Shown: positions 29,301-46,006, counted from the first letter of the stretch. The stretch is DNA of 63,757 nt from Acanthamoeba sp. SK_2022b (GCA_027943245.1 JANDJZ010000258.1:1-63757), one strand, 5' to 3'. Program-made: numbers and translations. The notes: generated from the letters alone by a model not told the origin.

Positions 29301-31169
29301 TTGTCCACGGCCACGATCGAGTCCAAAGGAATTGATTTCTGTTGGGCAAAAAAAAATTAATTAAAATATTTGTATTAAAAAAAACAGTTCACGTAAAATT
29401 AGCGAGGCTACGGGAGGGACAGGTGATCCGAGTGGGGGAGGGAGATCGTACCACGGGCCCAAGGATGTACCACTCGAGGTAGTCCCCGCTCGACACACAG
29501 AAGTAGCGGTTCCAGGTGTTCTCCTTGCGCTGCAGCCACAGGAAGTCGTACTTGGGCGACCCGAAGCTCCTTCCGGCTCGAGTCGGTGTCTACACGAAAC
29601 AACAACGTACAATCAGCTCCCCCGAGAGAGAGAGAGAGAGGGCGAGCGAGCGCGTGTGCGTGTCTGTGTCTGTGCGTGCGGTGATGCACATGCCTTTGAC
29701 CCCGAGTCGCGTGATGTTGGCATCGGGGATTCCTTGGGCTGCATGTGCTTGAGCCAGGAAGCCGTCTTGTCGCACTCCATCGCGGCAAGGCGATAGCTGT
29801 CGCCCTCTGTTCCCCCGCACACGCCACACAGTCGTCGTCGTTATACGTTGCTCGCCAGCGCGTGGTAGGCACACGCACCTTTATCCTTGGCCCCACGGGG
29901 TGAGGGCATGGAGGGCATCTTCTGCCAGTTGTTGCCGCCGTACTCCTTCAACGTTATGTTGAATGGGAAGGCCTGGAGAAATAACAACAATAAGAATGAA
30001 AAATCAAATAAGAAAATATACGAACATTTAAATAGTTTAGAAAGGTTTGATAAGAATATATATTCTAAAATATTGATGATTGATCGGCGCACCTCCACGT
30101 CAGCGAAGATGAACTTGGGGACGCTGATCTTGTCTTCTGCCCATTCCTCCACGGTCAACCTTCTGCCGCCTCCCTGTTGCATGCCGCACAGAGAAAGAGA
30201 AATACGCCACGCAGTAGCAAGCACATGTGCAGGGGTAAGGGGAAATGTTGCCATAGCTGCAAAGAGGACTCACTGAACCTTGAAATGGAGGCGTGCAAAG
30301 AGGAGGTGTGAGGGCTCGAACTGCAGCAGGGCCGTGCCCATCTTGTCCCGATCGGTGGTCACCATGGAAGGCATCAACATTCCACACAAGCATCGGTCCT
30401 TCTCCGCAAGATCGAACTTGTGTGTAGAACCAACAACAGAGATAGCGTTAAAATATGTCAGGAATTTAGCCTATCTTTTCTTGACCAACATTGTAACTAC
30501 AGAAAAGTACTCTAACCTGCCCGTTGTGCGCAAACTCAGTGCCGCTGAGTGGAGCAACGGGGCAACCGATTATGATAAAACAATACGTAAATAAACACAA
30601 AATACCCAAAAAATATACAAAAACAAAGAATTACAAGAGGGCCGTACTTTCTCGAAGTGGCTAATTTCGTGCTCCGCTTCGTCGTCATGTGTTGCCTTCT
30701 TCAGTAAACCGCTGCTCCCTATGTTTCGCCAGCTGCCCTTCTTTTTTTTGTGGTCGGTCTTATCCTTGCTTACGACCTGGTGCTGGGTCAGAGCAGATAG
30801 AGACAGGGCCGGCATGGCTGCTGCACCACCACCCTGTCGCGACCGTGAGGTGTGTGGTGACGAAGCAGGCGAGGGCGCCCTCAACGTTCGTCCCGCAGCA
30901 GGGCTTCGTTCTTTTTCTTCGCCGCCCCCCTCCCTTCGTTCTTTTTCTCCACAGTTTTCGGGCTTCTTGTCCTTGCCTCTTCGTTCCTCTTCAGGTGATG
31001 TGGTCTGCCCGCCACTTCCGTTGCTGACAGTGCGACTGCGACGTCGCTTCTTGTCGCGTTTGGTGTCGTCTTTGCGCGTGTCGTGCTGTATGCCATTGTC
31101 GGCTTCCTTGCCCTCTTGTGTCCCAACAAGCGCCGCCGCCGCGCCGGTCGTAGATGCCACTGCATCCAT
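24489..31169 (-). CDS. Patatin-like phospholipase with PH domain
   Basis: Read as one long gene of about 20 exons, start ATG 31169 (MDAVASTTGAAAALV), stop 24491-24489. The N-terminus is basic and disordered. A PH domain follows: YDFLWLQRKENTWNRYFCVS, YLEWYILGPV, IPLDSIVAVDKG, FYFQNDDEASAWHESLSRL. Then a Ser/Thr-rich linker, segments such as FSVEDMDPYSAYDKNDGKMRF, and a patatin domain: FFILCLDGGGLKSILEATIL with the oxyanion Gly motif, SLFAGVSGGSMLC with the GxSxG nucleophile, and VDGGVVANNPSLTA with the catalytic Asp, then ENIRILSLGTGT. The C-terminal third is a charged, Gln/Glu/Lys-rich region ending SILKSIFGLH. Patatin enzymes cleave acyl chains from phospholipids; the PH domain suggests phosphoinositide-directed membrane binding. 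It could be two genes, but no stop plus new start breaks the chain of frames. Confidence 0.8.
24919..24980. repeat. (CA)n microsatellite
   Basis: (TG)n in the sense direction of the phospholipase intron, about 35 bases before the acceptor of its last exon. Confidence 0.97.
25820..25897. repeat. (CA)n microsatellite
   Basis: (TG)n in the sense direction of another phospholipase intron. Confidence 0.97.
26272..26335. repeat. (CAACAG)n hexanucleotide repeat
   Basis: About ten units of CAACAG between two patatin exons of the minus-strand gene. It lies in an intron, reading (CTGTTG)n in the sense direction just after the donor of the exon ending FFPSYNKV. Confidence 0.95.
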
Positions 31170-31481
31170 GCTCTGCCCCAAGCTTTAGTTTGCGGCTGGT
31201 GCGTCTTGTGCGAAAACAAGGTCACCGAGATTATCACGCGCCACATGTCGACCTATCCAAGCATTTCCCGAGAGAATATCTCCAAAAAAACAATTTTAAT
31301 GTTACGAGCTCTGGGAATTCGAGGTATGTGCTTCGTCTTTATTAGCCCAATGGCTCGGCACCGCTTCCAGAAAGTGGTCCTTCCTAAAGCGGCCGACGTC
31401 GAAGAGAAGGGCTGACAAGAGAAAAAGGGGGGCGAGCAAGGCGAGGCGGCAGGATAGAGCTTACTCGAAAGAGCTCCAAAG

Positions 31482-32349
31482 ATGTCGCGGCTTCTCCTCT
31501 TTTTCTTGGTGTTGGGGTGCACCGCCATCCTCACCCCAGGCGGCTTGGCCGAGGAGAGCTTCGTGTCCGTAGATACGGACGCCGAGGGAGTGATTCCAAC
31601 AGAAGTAGGTGATGAAGGAAAGCTGAACGTTCATATTCAGAAGGAGATGCTTGATCGAATTGCGGCCGAGCAGCCGTTCGAGATCCGACACCCCACTGCC
31701 GACTCCGCCACCGTCAATCTCGAAAACTCCAAGCGAGGGCCCTTTACACACGTTGTTCTTCAGGCTTTCGATCTCAACGGCGATGGCGTTCTGGATGTGG
31801 AGGAAAGAAGTAAGATCGACAAGAAGGTACATCCCCCCCTCTCAATCTTCATCCCTTCCTTCACTGCTCCCTTTCCACTTGGCACGATCATCAATCTCGC
31901 TCTACACTTGCGCAGCGTCACCTCTAAACCGACGGCTTCCTGAAACTCTCCCCCCTCCATTTTGATCTCCTGTTCCAGACTTGGTTGGAGTTCCACCAGT
32001 CGATGAAGAGCAAAGCCATGGGCGCGATCCACAACGCCATGCCCACCCTCAAGGAGATGAAGCTGCGCCTCCAGCAGGCCAAGTTCGAGGGCGGCGAGCT
32101 TCCCAAAGTACCTTCTTCGCCAATCTCCAGTAGGAGCTGTGTCAGAGTGATGACCTTCCCTTTCGTCCACAGGAACTCTTCGACAAGCAGAGGTTGCAGG
32201 ATAAGGTCGATGAGCAGAGGCGTGCTGGCTCTCGATCTGTGGACAGCTACCCCGCCATCACAGTGGCGCCCGGCCTTACTGACCTTCACAAGAGGTCGCT
32301 CGAGCATGCTAAGCGCTACGTTGAGCGCATGCAGCAGGAGCAGAAGTGA
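31482..32349 (+). CDS. Secreted EF-hand protein
   Basis: The ATG at 31482 opens MSRLLLFFLVLGCTAILTPGGLA, a signal peptide. The mature protein has one clear EF-hand loop, DLNGDGVLDVEE, in FDLNGDGVLDVEERSKIDKK, with Asp/Asn/Asp and Glu in the binding positions. Two introns (about 31828-31978 and 32109-32173) join to TWLEFHQSMKSKAMG and ELFDKQRLQDKVDEQRR, and the helical tail ends AKRYVERMQQEQK with the stop at 32347-32349. A calcium-binding role in the secretory pathway is inferred. No second canonical loop was seen, which is unusual since EF-hands normally pair. Confidence 0.8.
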
Positions 32350-32470
32350 GTGACCAAGCGGCACTTTCTACATCGGGCGTGAGTGTGGGTCAAGCGGAGA
32401 GGTAGGGAGCACGGCGGCAGCCGGTTTTCACGAGGACTTTATTTTTTTTTTTTGGAGAAGAGAAAGGAGC

Positions 32471-34948
<2,478 letters not shown>

Positions 34949-35009
34949 AAAGAAAAGGAGAGAGAAAAAGAAAGAGAAAAGAGCTTCACACGTTGCCGAG
35001 CCGAGCCGA

Positions 35010-37358
35010 CTACGGCTTGCGGATGTGGTAGTAGGTCTCGTAGATGTGCCGGGCCTGCTTCTCAGCCTCGTCCCAGGCCCACGACCCTTCGGTGAACCTG
35101 ATGACGGTTGTGCGTGGCGTGAGCAAGACTCGAGGACATCGCAGACAAAGGCTTCTGCTCTCGGGTGGCCCTACCTGTCAGGGCTGAGGCTGCGCACGTA
35201 GGGCGACGGGTCCTTCTCGAACATGGACTCGACGACGTGCTGTCCGATGCCCGCGCTTCCCGACACGCCGTGCGCGTTGCAACCACCCGCCATCACAAAT
35301 CCGCGCACCTGCACATCAGGCCCACCAACACACACACACACACACACACACACAACACACTAAGGCAAGCGTACCAAGGCGAAGAGTGGGGGGGGGGAGA
35401 GAGGCGACCTTTTTGGTGGGACCGATGATGAAGCGGCCGTCGGGGGTGAAGGTGGGCCAGCCGGAGAAGACCGCCCTGATGCCCAGCTCGTTCACCTTGG
35501 GATAGGTCGGCGACAACTCCTCGCCTGGCCACGTCATGCGCGCAATGGACTTGTGGTCAGCTCAGCGATCGCAGGCGTGTGGGGGGGGGGAGTGGTGAGC
35601 ACCAAAGGTGGAGAGGACCGGCCAGTCCTCGGCGATGGCGGGTGGCTTCTGGGTGATGGGATACGACCGCGGGTCGAGGGACAGCCCGTTGGGCTCCCAG
35701 CCGCCCAGCAGCAGCCCGTTGACGTCCGGCCGCAGGTACAGCGTCGCATCTTCGCCCCAACCCGCACACGCATGAGTGCGACATAGGGTCGAGAGAGAAA
35801 GAGGGAGAAAGCGACAGAGAACGAATGAGAAGAGGAGGGGGGGGGAGAGTGAGAGAGTTGAAGAAGAGGGAGAAGTCACCCGGGATCCTCATGACCGGCA
35901 GCTGGGGCGTGATGGTGGGCGGGACGGTAGGTTCGGTGATGAAGTATTCGTGTCTCACGGGCACGATCGGTAGCTCGAGCCCCACGAGCTAATCTCCACC
36001 GACCCACGCCACTCCACGTAAGTGACGAATGCACAACCCCATAATAAAAAAAATATAATTTCTTTAAATTAAAAAAACAATTAATGCATAATTCTACTTA
36101 GAATAAATAAATTTGTTAATAAATCAGGCACCTTGGCGATGTGGTAGGCGTGGGCACCGGCGGCGTTGATGACCGTGTCGCACTTGATGGTGCCCTGGTT
36201 GGTCTTCACCGCAGTCACGTGAGTCCCCGCGGGGCTGAGCTCGATGTCCTCCACCCACGCGTTGGTGATGAACTGGGTCCCGTTCAATTTCCTGCTCGCC
36301 GTACGGCGACGCACAGACCACACGCAGCGCAACGACCACCGCACTACGTGGTGAGCGGAGGCGTGTGGGGCTGTGCGCCGTGGCAGGGCTGGCGTTACCG
36401 GCTCTGGTGCTGGTAGGAGAAGGCCAGGTCGCACGGCTGGAGGTAGCCGTCGGTCGGGCACCACAGTATGGACCTGTTCGATGGGCCAGTTGTCATTGTT
36501 GTGGCGCACAGCCACGCGCACGCACGCACACGCAAAAACAATCACAACACGAGAGCGTACGTGGCGTTGTCAAAGTTCATGTCGGGCCACATCTTCTGCG
36601 CGGCCTTGGGGCTGAGCGTCTCCACGTGAAGGCCGGCCTACGGCCCCCAAATGTCGCGAGGGTGGGAGATCACCGTGAGGATTCCTCACAGAATGTCGAC
36701 AAGTGCAGCGGGAGGGTGCACCTTCTCGCAGACGTCGAGCATCTTGTCGAACTCCTTCTGCCTCTCCCGGGTGTAGGCCACCCGCAAGCTGCCCACTTGC
36801 CTGTTTGAACAATTATTATTTGTTTGAATATTTATTTTATTTTCAAATTTTTTTGTTGTGGGGACGACGTACCTCCAGTTGGGGTTGTGGTCGGGGTCCT
36901 GCTGCAGGTTACTGAAGGTCTGCACGGACCACATGGCCAGCTTCACGCGCTCGAGGTTGTCCCGCACCTGGCCCACCAGTCCTGCCGCCTTTGGCGAGGG
37001 TGCGTCATGCTACGCGAAAAAGGAAAGAAGGGTGAGGAGAGAGGGCAAGGGCGCTTACCTGGGCAGTGGTGACGTTGGCGAGGGCGGGCTCCTTCTCTAG
37101 CACAACGACGTCCTTCTCCCCTGCCTTTGCCTGCACGTGGTGTCTCGGTCTCAGAGACTGACTCGGCGGCGCTGACAGAGGGGAGAGACGTACAAGGCTG
37201 TAGGCCACGCCGCAGCCAATACAGCCTCCACCTACGATGACCGTTTTGGCCCGCTCAGGCAGCTGGGGCGCGCCTTGCATTGTGGAGAACTGCACAACCT
37301 GGCTTGTTCTCCGCCATGGTCCTACGCCAGCCAACCGAGTACCCACTCTGCGGTGCAT
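35010..37358 (-). CDS. Mitochondrial FAD-dependent amine dehydrogenase (DMGDH/sarcosine dehydrogenase type, DAO fold only)
   Basis: The ATG at 37358 opens MHRRVGTRLAGVGPWRRTSQ, an Arg-rich stretch without acidic residues that suits a mitochondrial transit peptide. The FAD dinucleotide motif is TVIVGGGCIGCGVAYSLV, followed by DVVVLEKEPALANVTTAQ. Later segments: WCPTDGYLQPCDLAFSYQ, TVINAAGAHAYHIAKVPDLL, LELPIVPVRHEYFITEPTVP, NGLLLGGWEPNGLSLDP, ELGIRAVFSGWPTFTPDGRF, IGPTKKVRGFVMAGGCNAHG and SGSAGIGQHVVESMFEKDPS, ending YYHIRKP with the stop at 35012-35010. These match the DMGDH/SARDH DAO domain. The C-terminal folate-binding aminomethyltransferase domains of animal enzymes are absent. About ten introns. 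The exact amine substrate is not decided. Confidence 0.87.
35329..35355. repeat. Short (CA)n microsatellite
   Basis: (TG)n in the sense direction of an intron of the FAD dehydrogenase. Confidence 0.9.
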
Positions 37359-37872
37359 CTCTTTCTCTGCGCCAAACAACGTTTCTTTGCGTTTTTTCCT
37401 TGCACAGCCCTCTTGCTTCGCCCAAACGCCATTTCTCCGATTTTTAAATCTTTTCTGGGTTCTTCATGAAGAAAGCTGAAGCGTGGATACAAAAACAAGT
37501 CAAAGATATGATTTCCCCGACAACGATGCGTAAATGGTATGATCGGGAGCACGTTGCCTCTTCTTTGCTCCTGGGTTTTCTACAAATACTGAATTTGGCT
37601 GTCTCGTTTTCAAGTTAGTGTCACAATCTGAGATTAGTGTCACAATCTGAGATGGATTGCCAAAACAGGCTGCGTGCGCACAGTTGTAGAACTTGGGGAC
37701 ATAAACATGGCAAATATTTCTCGGAGTCCTGCGAATTGGAGGACAACGTACAAATTAGGATAACCGCAACCAAATCCAGCTCAGAGGTGAAACCAGAGCG
37801 TACAGCGGACCGAAGGTTTCACCTTGTAGTGTTGTTCCTCCCGCTTGCTAACAAACCTGCTCCAGTGAAGAC
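37359..37872. other. Divergent promoter region; 5' part of duplicated block
   Basis: Separates the FAD dehydrogenase from the secreted-protein gene. From about 37498 it matches, in inverted orientation, the 63.2-63.55 kb region with small indels. A direct repeat of TTAGTGTCACAATCTGAGA occurs at 37615-37650. Confidence 0.75.
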
Positions 37873-38946
37873 ATGACTGTCAAACAGACCTCTAGGACCA
37901 CGCTTTACCTCCTCGCGGTGGTGTCCGCCGCTCTGCTCCTCACCACCGACGCCTACCCTTGGCCATACGGGATCGGCGCTCTCACCAAGTCCAACTGCTA
38001 CTTCTCCGTTGACATGCAAAGTGACACCAACCCTGCAATCGGAGACGACCGCAGTCCGGTGGTGGTGGGTGCTTCAGGCGTCTACTACGCAGGGGACTCG
38101 AGAACGGCCGCTCTCTTCACCAGCAATCTCACAGTCCAGTCTTCCACCACCACCAAGATGGACGGTCTCATCTCCGACCTCGGCGACGGCACCTTCTGGA
38201 GCCTGAGCGTCAGTGCCACCAGATGGCTGGAGGCGGGCAACATCGGGTCTAACACCAGGATCACTCACTTGATCCCGCTGGTGGCCGCCGCCAACGGCAC
38301 CCTCATTCAGGACCCCGCCCGCAGCGTGGTTCCCCTGTCGTTGCCACTCAACCCGAATTCTAACGATTCCGAAATCTACCAACCCTCGTTGTTCCTTGGC
38401 ATGGGCGAGTTCGTGTTCGCCTCAGCCACGAGTGCCCCCTCGGATGACTCGGGTCTCTTCCTCGTGAACATCACCTCCGGTGATGTCACGCGCATCAACA
38501 CTGTCGCCAACGGTACAGTGTGGACCACCAACCCGCAGATCGACTTTACCGAGAACTGGGTTTCGTCCGGCGTGATGGAGCGCAACTCGCAGGGCGTCAT
38601 CGGCCTGGTCGGCGTCTATGCCAACTGGACCGACTACGCCACAGGCGGCGTTTACCGCTACAACATTGACGGCTCCTTCCGCTCCAAGGTCTTTGACGGC
38701 TGGCTCGACGACGCCGCCACCTTCACGGTCAACTACTGGGACAGAAGCAACCCGAGGTGGTTCCTCCATGCTGAGGGCCAGCCCATCCCCGATGGCAGCA
38801 CCGTTAGCACGTTCCCCACCCTGACCAACGACGAGTGGGTTGGGACTTGCTCGGCTATCTTAATCACGTCAAGCGCGGCGTCCTTGCCCTGTGTCTCGTG
38901 CTCTCTCCTGTCGGCCATGTGGTCTGTGTCCGCTCTTTTTTGGTGA
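37873..38946 (+). CDS. Variable secreted/anchored glycoprotein, copy L
   Basis: A single-exon gene of 357 residues; ATG 37873, TGA 38944-38946. Residues 1-27 are a signal peptide (LYLLAVVSAALLLTTDA). The body is rich in beta-type segments (VVVGASGVYYAGD, GLFLVNITSG, GGVYRYNIDGSF, TFTVNYWDRSNP) and has N-glycosylation sequons (SNLTV, ANGT twice, VNITS, ANWT), suggesting an extracellular repeat-like fold. The last 25 residues are hydrophobic (SLPCVSCSLLSAMWSVSALF), compatible with a GPI-anchor or membrane tail. No known family was recognised. A second copy at 62.12-63.20 kb, inverted, is about 93% identical. It lies tail to tail with the golvesin-domain gene, 53 bases apart. Confidence 0.85.
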   Translation: MTVKQTSRTTLYLLAVVSAALLLTTDAYPWPYGIGALTKSNCYFSVDMQSDTNPAIGDDRSPVVVGASGVYYAGDSRTAALFTSNLTVQSSTTTKMDGLISDLGDGTFWSLSVSATRWLEAGNIGSNTRITHLIPLVAAANGTLIQDPARSVVPLSLPLNPNSNDSEIYQPSLFLGMGEFVFASATSAPSDDSGLFLVNITSGDVTRINTVANGTVWTTNPQIDFTENWVSSGVMERNSQGVIGLVGVYANWTDYATGGVYRYNIDGSFRSKVFDGWLDDAATFTVNYWDRSNPRWFLHAEGQPIPDGSTVSTFPTLTNDEWVGTCSAILITSSAASLPCVSCSLLSAMWSVSALFW

Positions 38947-38999
38947 GCGCCGTTTCCTCCCCTGCCCCTCTCAAGCAACGATAAAAGCTTTAGGGGTCA

Positions 39000-41513
<2,514 letters not shown>

Positions 41514-41677
41514 GGTAGGCAGCATGCTGTGGTCGCGTATACTCGTAAATACGCAAGAAAGTGGTGGAGCGCAACTAACTCTCATGTTGTTGTTTAGTGG
41601 CTGACCCCGAAATTGGTCGACTTGACAAGTTTGGCACCCAGTCGAAGTTGAACAACCAAAGGAGATGAGCAGAGTGA

Positions 41678-42595
41678 TCACTCGTGGAGAGATGGGATGG
41701 CCTTGTTCTTGCTATGGATGACGTCGTATCGCTTCTTCAAGTCGAGCAAGATCTCCGCCGTCTTGTCTGGGTTCTGCAAGATGTGAGGCGAGGTCAAATC
41801 ATTGTTGTTGATGGCAGAATTTGCTACGATCAAGCAATCATCAACGATGAGATGATCACGAGCGCGTACGTCTTCTTGAATGCAGTGGCCGCAGTCGGGC
41901 AGGATGACAACCCGAAACTTGCCCTGCATCTGGCCGATCATTAACTCGGTGTCCAGCCGGTCGGTGCCGGCCAAGACCAGCACCTTGGCCGCGGGACAAC
42001 TCAAAAACTGCAGAGCCACACCGCACACCCAGTCAGGCCACACAACAGCACGTAGCAGCAGCAGCAGCAGCAGCAGCATGAGCAGATTCGCGTTGATGAC
42101 AAGAAGAGGCATCACCTTCTTGGACATGCCTTTGTACCAGCCCTCCCAGTAGTGCTTGGTGAGGTTCAGGTTGGTTCGCCTGTGCCGATGGTGGGTTGGA
42201 TCAGTCGGCGATGGGAAGAGGGGGAGGCAGAGGAGGGAGGTCGAGCACCAGGCGTAGTGGCCGGTCGACTCGTCGCGCACGAGGCGCGGTGGGACCGAGA
42301 CCCGCGCCGACTCCAGGTTGTGGACCGATCCGCTTCGAACGCTGTCCACCCACACACGCGTGAGCGTTTGTGGAATGCGCGCGCGTGTGCTGCGCGGCCA
42401 CTCGTGGTAAGGGACGTACGTCCACTGGATGGCCTTTTCAATCGTCGGGAAGGACGCGGGCACCTTGGCGAGGTACATGTCCATGTAGTTGAGCGATGCC
42501 ATCGCCGTCCCTATGAATTGTTGCGGTGAGACATGGTGGCCATCACAACACACCACACACACAGGCATAGCGAGAGAGACGCGCGCGCGCGCACG

Positions 42596-42658
<63 letters not shown>

Positions 42659-43537
42659 CTGACTTGCCTTCGACCACGTCGAGGACGATGAGCCCGGCGA
42701 GCTCCTTGATCTGCCCCGATATCGCGGCGTGAACGGCCACCGATCCGCCGAGGCTGAGCGCCCATTGTCGACGCATTAGCATTAGCGCGCATGACACACG
42801 TGGGCGCGCGGTACCTGTGGCCCACGAGAACGACGGGGCTCCCCGAGGCTCCGGAGCAGAGCGTGCGGATCAGCGCGACGGCATCGCTGGTCAGGGTCTC
42901 GATCGACAAATCGCTGTCGTTGCTCGTGTGGGTGTCGCCTGCAGCACTCCACGCGTTCGTTCCATCAGCTCTCCCTCTCCATCACCACCACCACCACCAC
43001 TTGCCGATGGGAGCAGACGTGGTGGTTACACAGCAGCGTGTACCGTGGCCGCGAAAGTCGAAGGCGACGACGCGCGCGGTCATCTGGAGCGCGCCGACTG
43101 TGGCGGCCCAGGAGAGGGCCGAGTGGCCGCCTCCGTGCAGCAGCACGAACAGGGGGCCCTCGTCCGGTCCGCTGAAGTAGACCCTAAACACCTGCGGGCC
43201 AGGTGAGCGAGTCCACCTCACGGTGGCGCAACGATGGGGCTGCGCTACACAGAACGAAGCGTGTGTGGAAAGACGTACGTCGTTGGTGTCGGGAATGGCC
43301 ACGTCCTGCGTGGATGTGAAGAATCGATCCCAGCCCAGGTCTGCCGCCCATTTGCCATCGTCGCCGCTACTCGCCCCATACAAGATTAGAATTAAAACTA
43401 CACCAAAGCGCGATGACCGACCGCAAATCAAAGAAAAGCTTGCACGCTGACCTCTTCGCATCTTCCGAAGAAACTGTGGTGGCCTTGGGTGCAGGCGGGC
43501 CCATGACACCCTTTCCCTTGAAGATCTCTCTTTGCAT
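41678..43537 (-). CDS. PPME1: Protein phosphatase 2A methylesterase (PPME1-like)
   Basis: PPME1 removes the methyl ester from the C-terminal Leu of the PP2A catalytic subunit. The ATG at 43537 gives MQREIFKGKGVMGPPAPKAT. Motifs: DLGWDRFFTSTQDVAIPDTN; VFRVYFSGPDEGPLFVLLHG; GGGHSALSWAATVGALQM; VVAFDFRGHG; SIETLTSDAVALIRTLC; and the nucleophile elbow VLVGHS-LGGSVAVHA, where the Ser codon is split across an intron (AG at the exon end, C at the next exon start). Then GLIVLDVVEG-TAMASLNYM, FPTIEKAIQWT, SVHNLESARVSVPPRLV, LVLAGTDRLDTELMIGQMQG and KFRVVILPDCGHCIQED with the catalytic Asp and His. Stop 41680-41678. About eight introns, one with a CA tract at 42599-42657. All triad residues are present. 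Confidence 0.93.
42599..42657. repeat. (CA)n microsatellite
   Basis: (TG)n in the sense direction of the PPME1 intron that follows VVEG. Confidence 0.97.
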
Positions 43538-43651
43538 TCGTGCGTCGGCGGTTTTGAAGAATTATTTTCTATTATTTATTTGATTTGATGTGCAAGAAAT
43601 AAATAAATAAATAAATAATAATTAGCACAAAATTGGTGCGGAGCGAGACTC

Positions 43652-45071
43652 TCAATTGCTCTTCTCCTTCCTCTGCATCTTGTGGACCTTGGCGGCCGTT
43701 AGCTCTGCCTTGGCAGCCGCTCGTCGGCGGGCTCGGGCAGAGTGGAACCAGTATGCCAACACGCCAGGCACGTAGCACACCAGGAACGCAAACGGAGAGC
43801 TGACTGTTGGACCAAACAACACGAACCGGTCACCACCATGCTGTGCAGCGTGCCCGCGCGCGTGTTGTCTGCATGTGAAGTGTTGGGAGGGAAGCATACA
43901 GATGCCCATGGCCTCCCGCCACCAAATGCCCACGAGGCCCTCGGCGCCCGGGAAGGGACACTGCAGCAGATGACGCAGCGTCAGTCGCTGATGGCCGGGC
44001 TCCAAGAATGTCGTCGCATTGCATTCAAATGATGGAGGAGGATAGTTACCAGCATGTTGTCAAAGTCGGTCATCGTCCAGTAGCCAACGGGGATCAGCAC
44101 CAAACTGTGGTAGGCGCCGCCGCAATCAAGATGCATTAGCGATCGCACACACGACACAACGCACGCATGCCACATACCTGTGGTAGACGACGGTGCCGAT
44201 GTAGATGGTGAGGAAGAAGACAAAGCTGCTGTGGCGTGTGTTGAAGCGGCCGATGGCGAGGTAGTAGAGCGGCACCAGGACCATGAGGATGTGCTGCAGC
44301 CAGAAGGCGTAGAGCTCCGCCGCCGACACGTACCACGACAGGTCTCCCCCAAAGAACGCAAAGTATCTGCGATGGTCGCGCACATGTCAGCCTGTGCGCC
44401 CGTGCATGTGCGCCCGTGCATGTGCGCCCGTGCGTGTGCGTGTGCGTGTGCGTGTGCGTGTGCGTGTTGTACCCCTGCCAGTGAGCGTAGAGATAGACCC
44501 AGAACAGACGGTCATCCGAGGACGAGCTGTAGGTCACTCCGATCAGCAGCGCCGTCAGGTAGTGACAGGGCTGCACAAAACATGATCGTTTTAGTGTGCT
44601 GGCCGAACTGTTATATATTGCTTATTTATTTTTTTAGTTGTTATGTAAATAATTAAATAATTAAATAAAGTGACTTGGTATTCTCGAGTTCGGTAGTACC
44701 TGTACGAGCCAGTGGCCGACGCCGCGGGTGACGCGAGTGTAGATGTTGATGACCATGATCGCAATCAGTGATGCCCCAATGAGGTGATCTACGACGTTCA
44801 TCTTGTAGATCACTGAAACCGCATCTTCCACCAAATTCTTCCTCTGCTTAGGCTGATCGACTTCGCTCCCATTCTTGTGGTTGGTCTTGTTGGTGATAGA
44901 TGGCGAATCGCCGGAAATTGCCGAAGATGAAGATTGACCCAAAAATCGGCGGGAGAGGGAACGGGCGTTGAGGAGGAGGATGAGCAGCAGGCCAACGACG
45001 GTGCCACCCACAAAGGCTCGAAAGTGTTGGTCGGCAGTGACGTGGGGACACGGATTTGCGTCGTCTTCCAT
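43652..45071 (-). CDS. TMEM164-like multi-pass membrane protein
   Basis: The ATG at 45071 opens MEDDANPCPHVTADQHFRAF and a helix GTVVGLLLILLLNA, then a hydrophilic loop, KMNVVDHLIGASLIAIMVIN, the PCHYLTALLIGV segment, LFWVYLYAHWQG, LYAFWLQHILMVLVPLYYLA, FVFFLTIYIGTVVYH and a last helix FAFLVCYVPGVLAYWF, ending in a Lys/Arg-rich tail (RKEKSN, stop 43654-43652). The PCH motif within a helix and the following paired helices resemble TMEM164-type proteins, which act as membrane acyltransferases in animals; the call rests on motif resemblance only. Five introns; the last two joins are tentative. Confidence 0.6.
44394..44467. repeat. Mixed TGCGCCCGTGCA and (TGCGTG)n repeat
   Basis: Short tandem array inside an intron of the TMEM164-like gene. 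Confidence 0.85.
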
Positions 45072-45403
45072 GATCGTTGATTTGTGATGACGAGCCCTAC
45101 CACAAGCTGCTAAAAGACCGCTGCCCCAAGAGCAGTTGGGGGTGGAGAAAGATGAGTCAAGGGAGGCTTGTTGAGTAGTAAGCTTCAACTATCGCCCCAC
45201 AATTACCGCAGAATAACTCCGAACGCGCTGCATTTCCTTTGCATTTCTATATCCGTCGTTCTGGTTGGTTGGCTGGTACATCCAACTACGGCCGGCGGTG
45301 TCGGTTGGGCCAACAGTGCGAGCGCACTTTTTTCTTATTTTCTTTTTTATCTATATATTGGATAAAATAGTATAATTTGTTTTGTTTATTGTGGCGGAAG
45401 AAG

Positions 45404-46006
45404 ATGAGGTTCACACATGGAGGCGGCCTGTTATGGATTGCTATCTTTTGCCTGGTATGCTTGGCGTCGATGGGCCGAGCTCACGTTAATTCGATAAGCG
45501 ATTCATCGTATGACCCCAACGACGTGTCCCACTTCACAACAACACGCAGGGCCCCCTCCCCCTCCCTCTCCCCCATCGCATGCTTCAGGTAAGATCACCA
45601 CCACGACCAGTGGACGGTCGTGCTGAGGTTTGTTGTTAACTTGTTCTGTAATCTACAGGGACATCTACCCCAAGGAGCTCGATAAGAGGGTGATGGCTTA
45701 TGCTATCATCGAGATCAGGCTAGGCATCCAGGAGAAGCTGAAGCTGCTCGACCGCTTCCACTACGAGGCCGAGAACGGACTACTTGATGCCTCCTGCCTC
45801 TTGCCCTACCGACAGTAACCCCCCCCCCCGCTGCCTTGGCTACCTTGGGCCAAGCAAGGTCGTGATGGCTGACAGTGTGGCTTGTGTGGACAAGGTTCAT
45901 GGAGAGCGACAACAACATGGACGCGCTGCTGAGCTGCAACGACGCCTTCATCAATAACGTAGTCCAGCCGCTCATTACCAACATAACGAACATCACCTCT
46001 GCCTGA
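45404..46006 (+). CDS. Small secreted protein, unknown
   Basis: The ATG at 45404 opens MRFTHGGGLLWIAIFCLVCL and ASMGRAHV, a signal peptide. Introns at about 45591-45658 and 45817-45894 join exons in frame to give DIYPKELDKRVMAYAIIEIR, LGIQEKLKLLDRFHYEAENG, LLDASCLLPYRQ and FMESDNNMDALLSCNDAFIN, ending PLITNITNITSA. Two NIT sequons and two or three Cys fit a small extracellular helical protein. Donor AG|GTAAG and acceptor CTACAG are good. No family was recognised. Confidence 0.7.
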
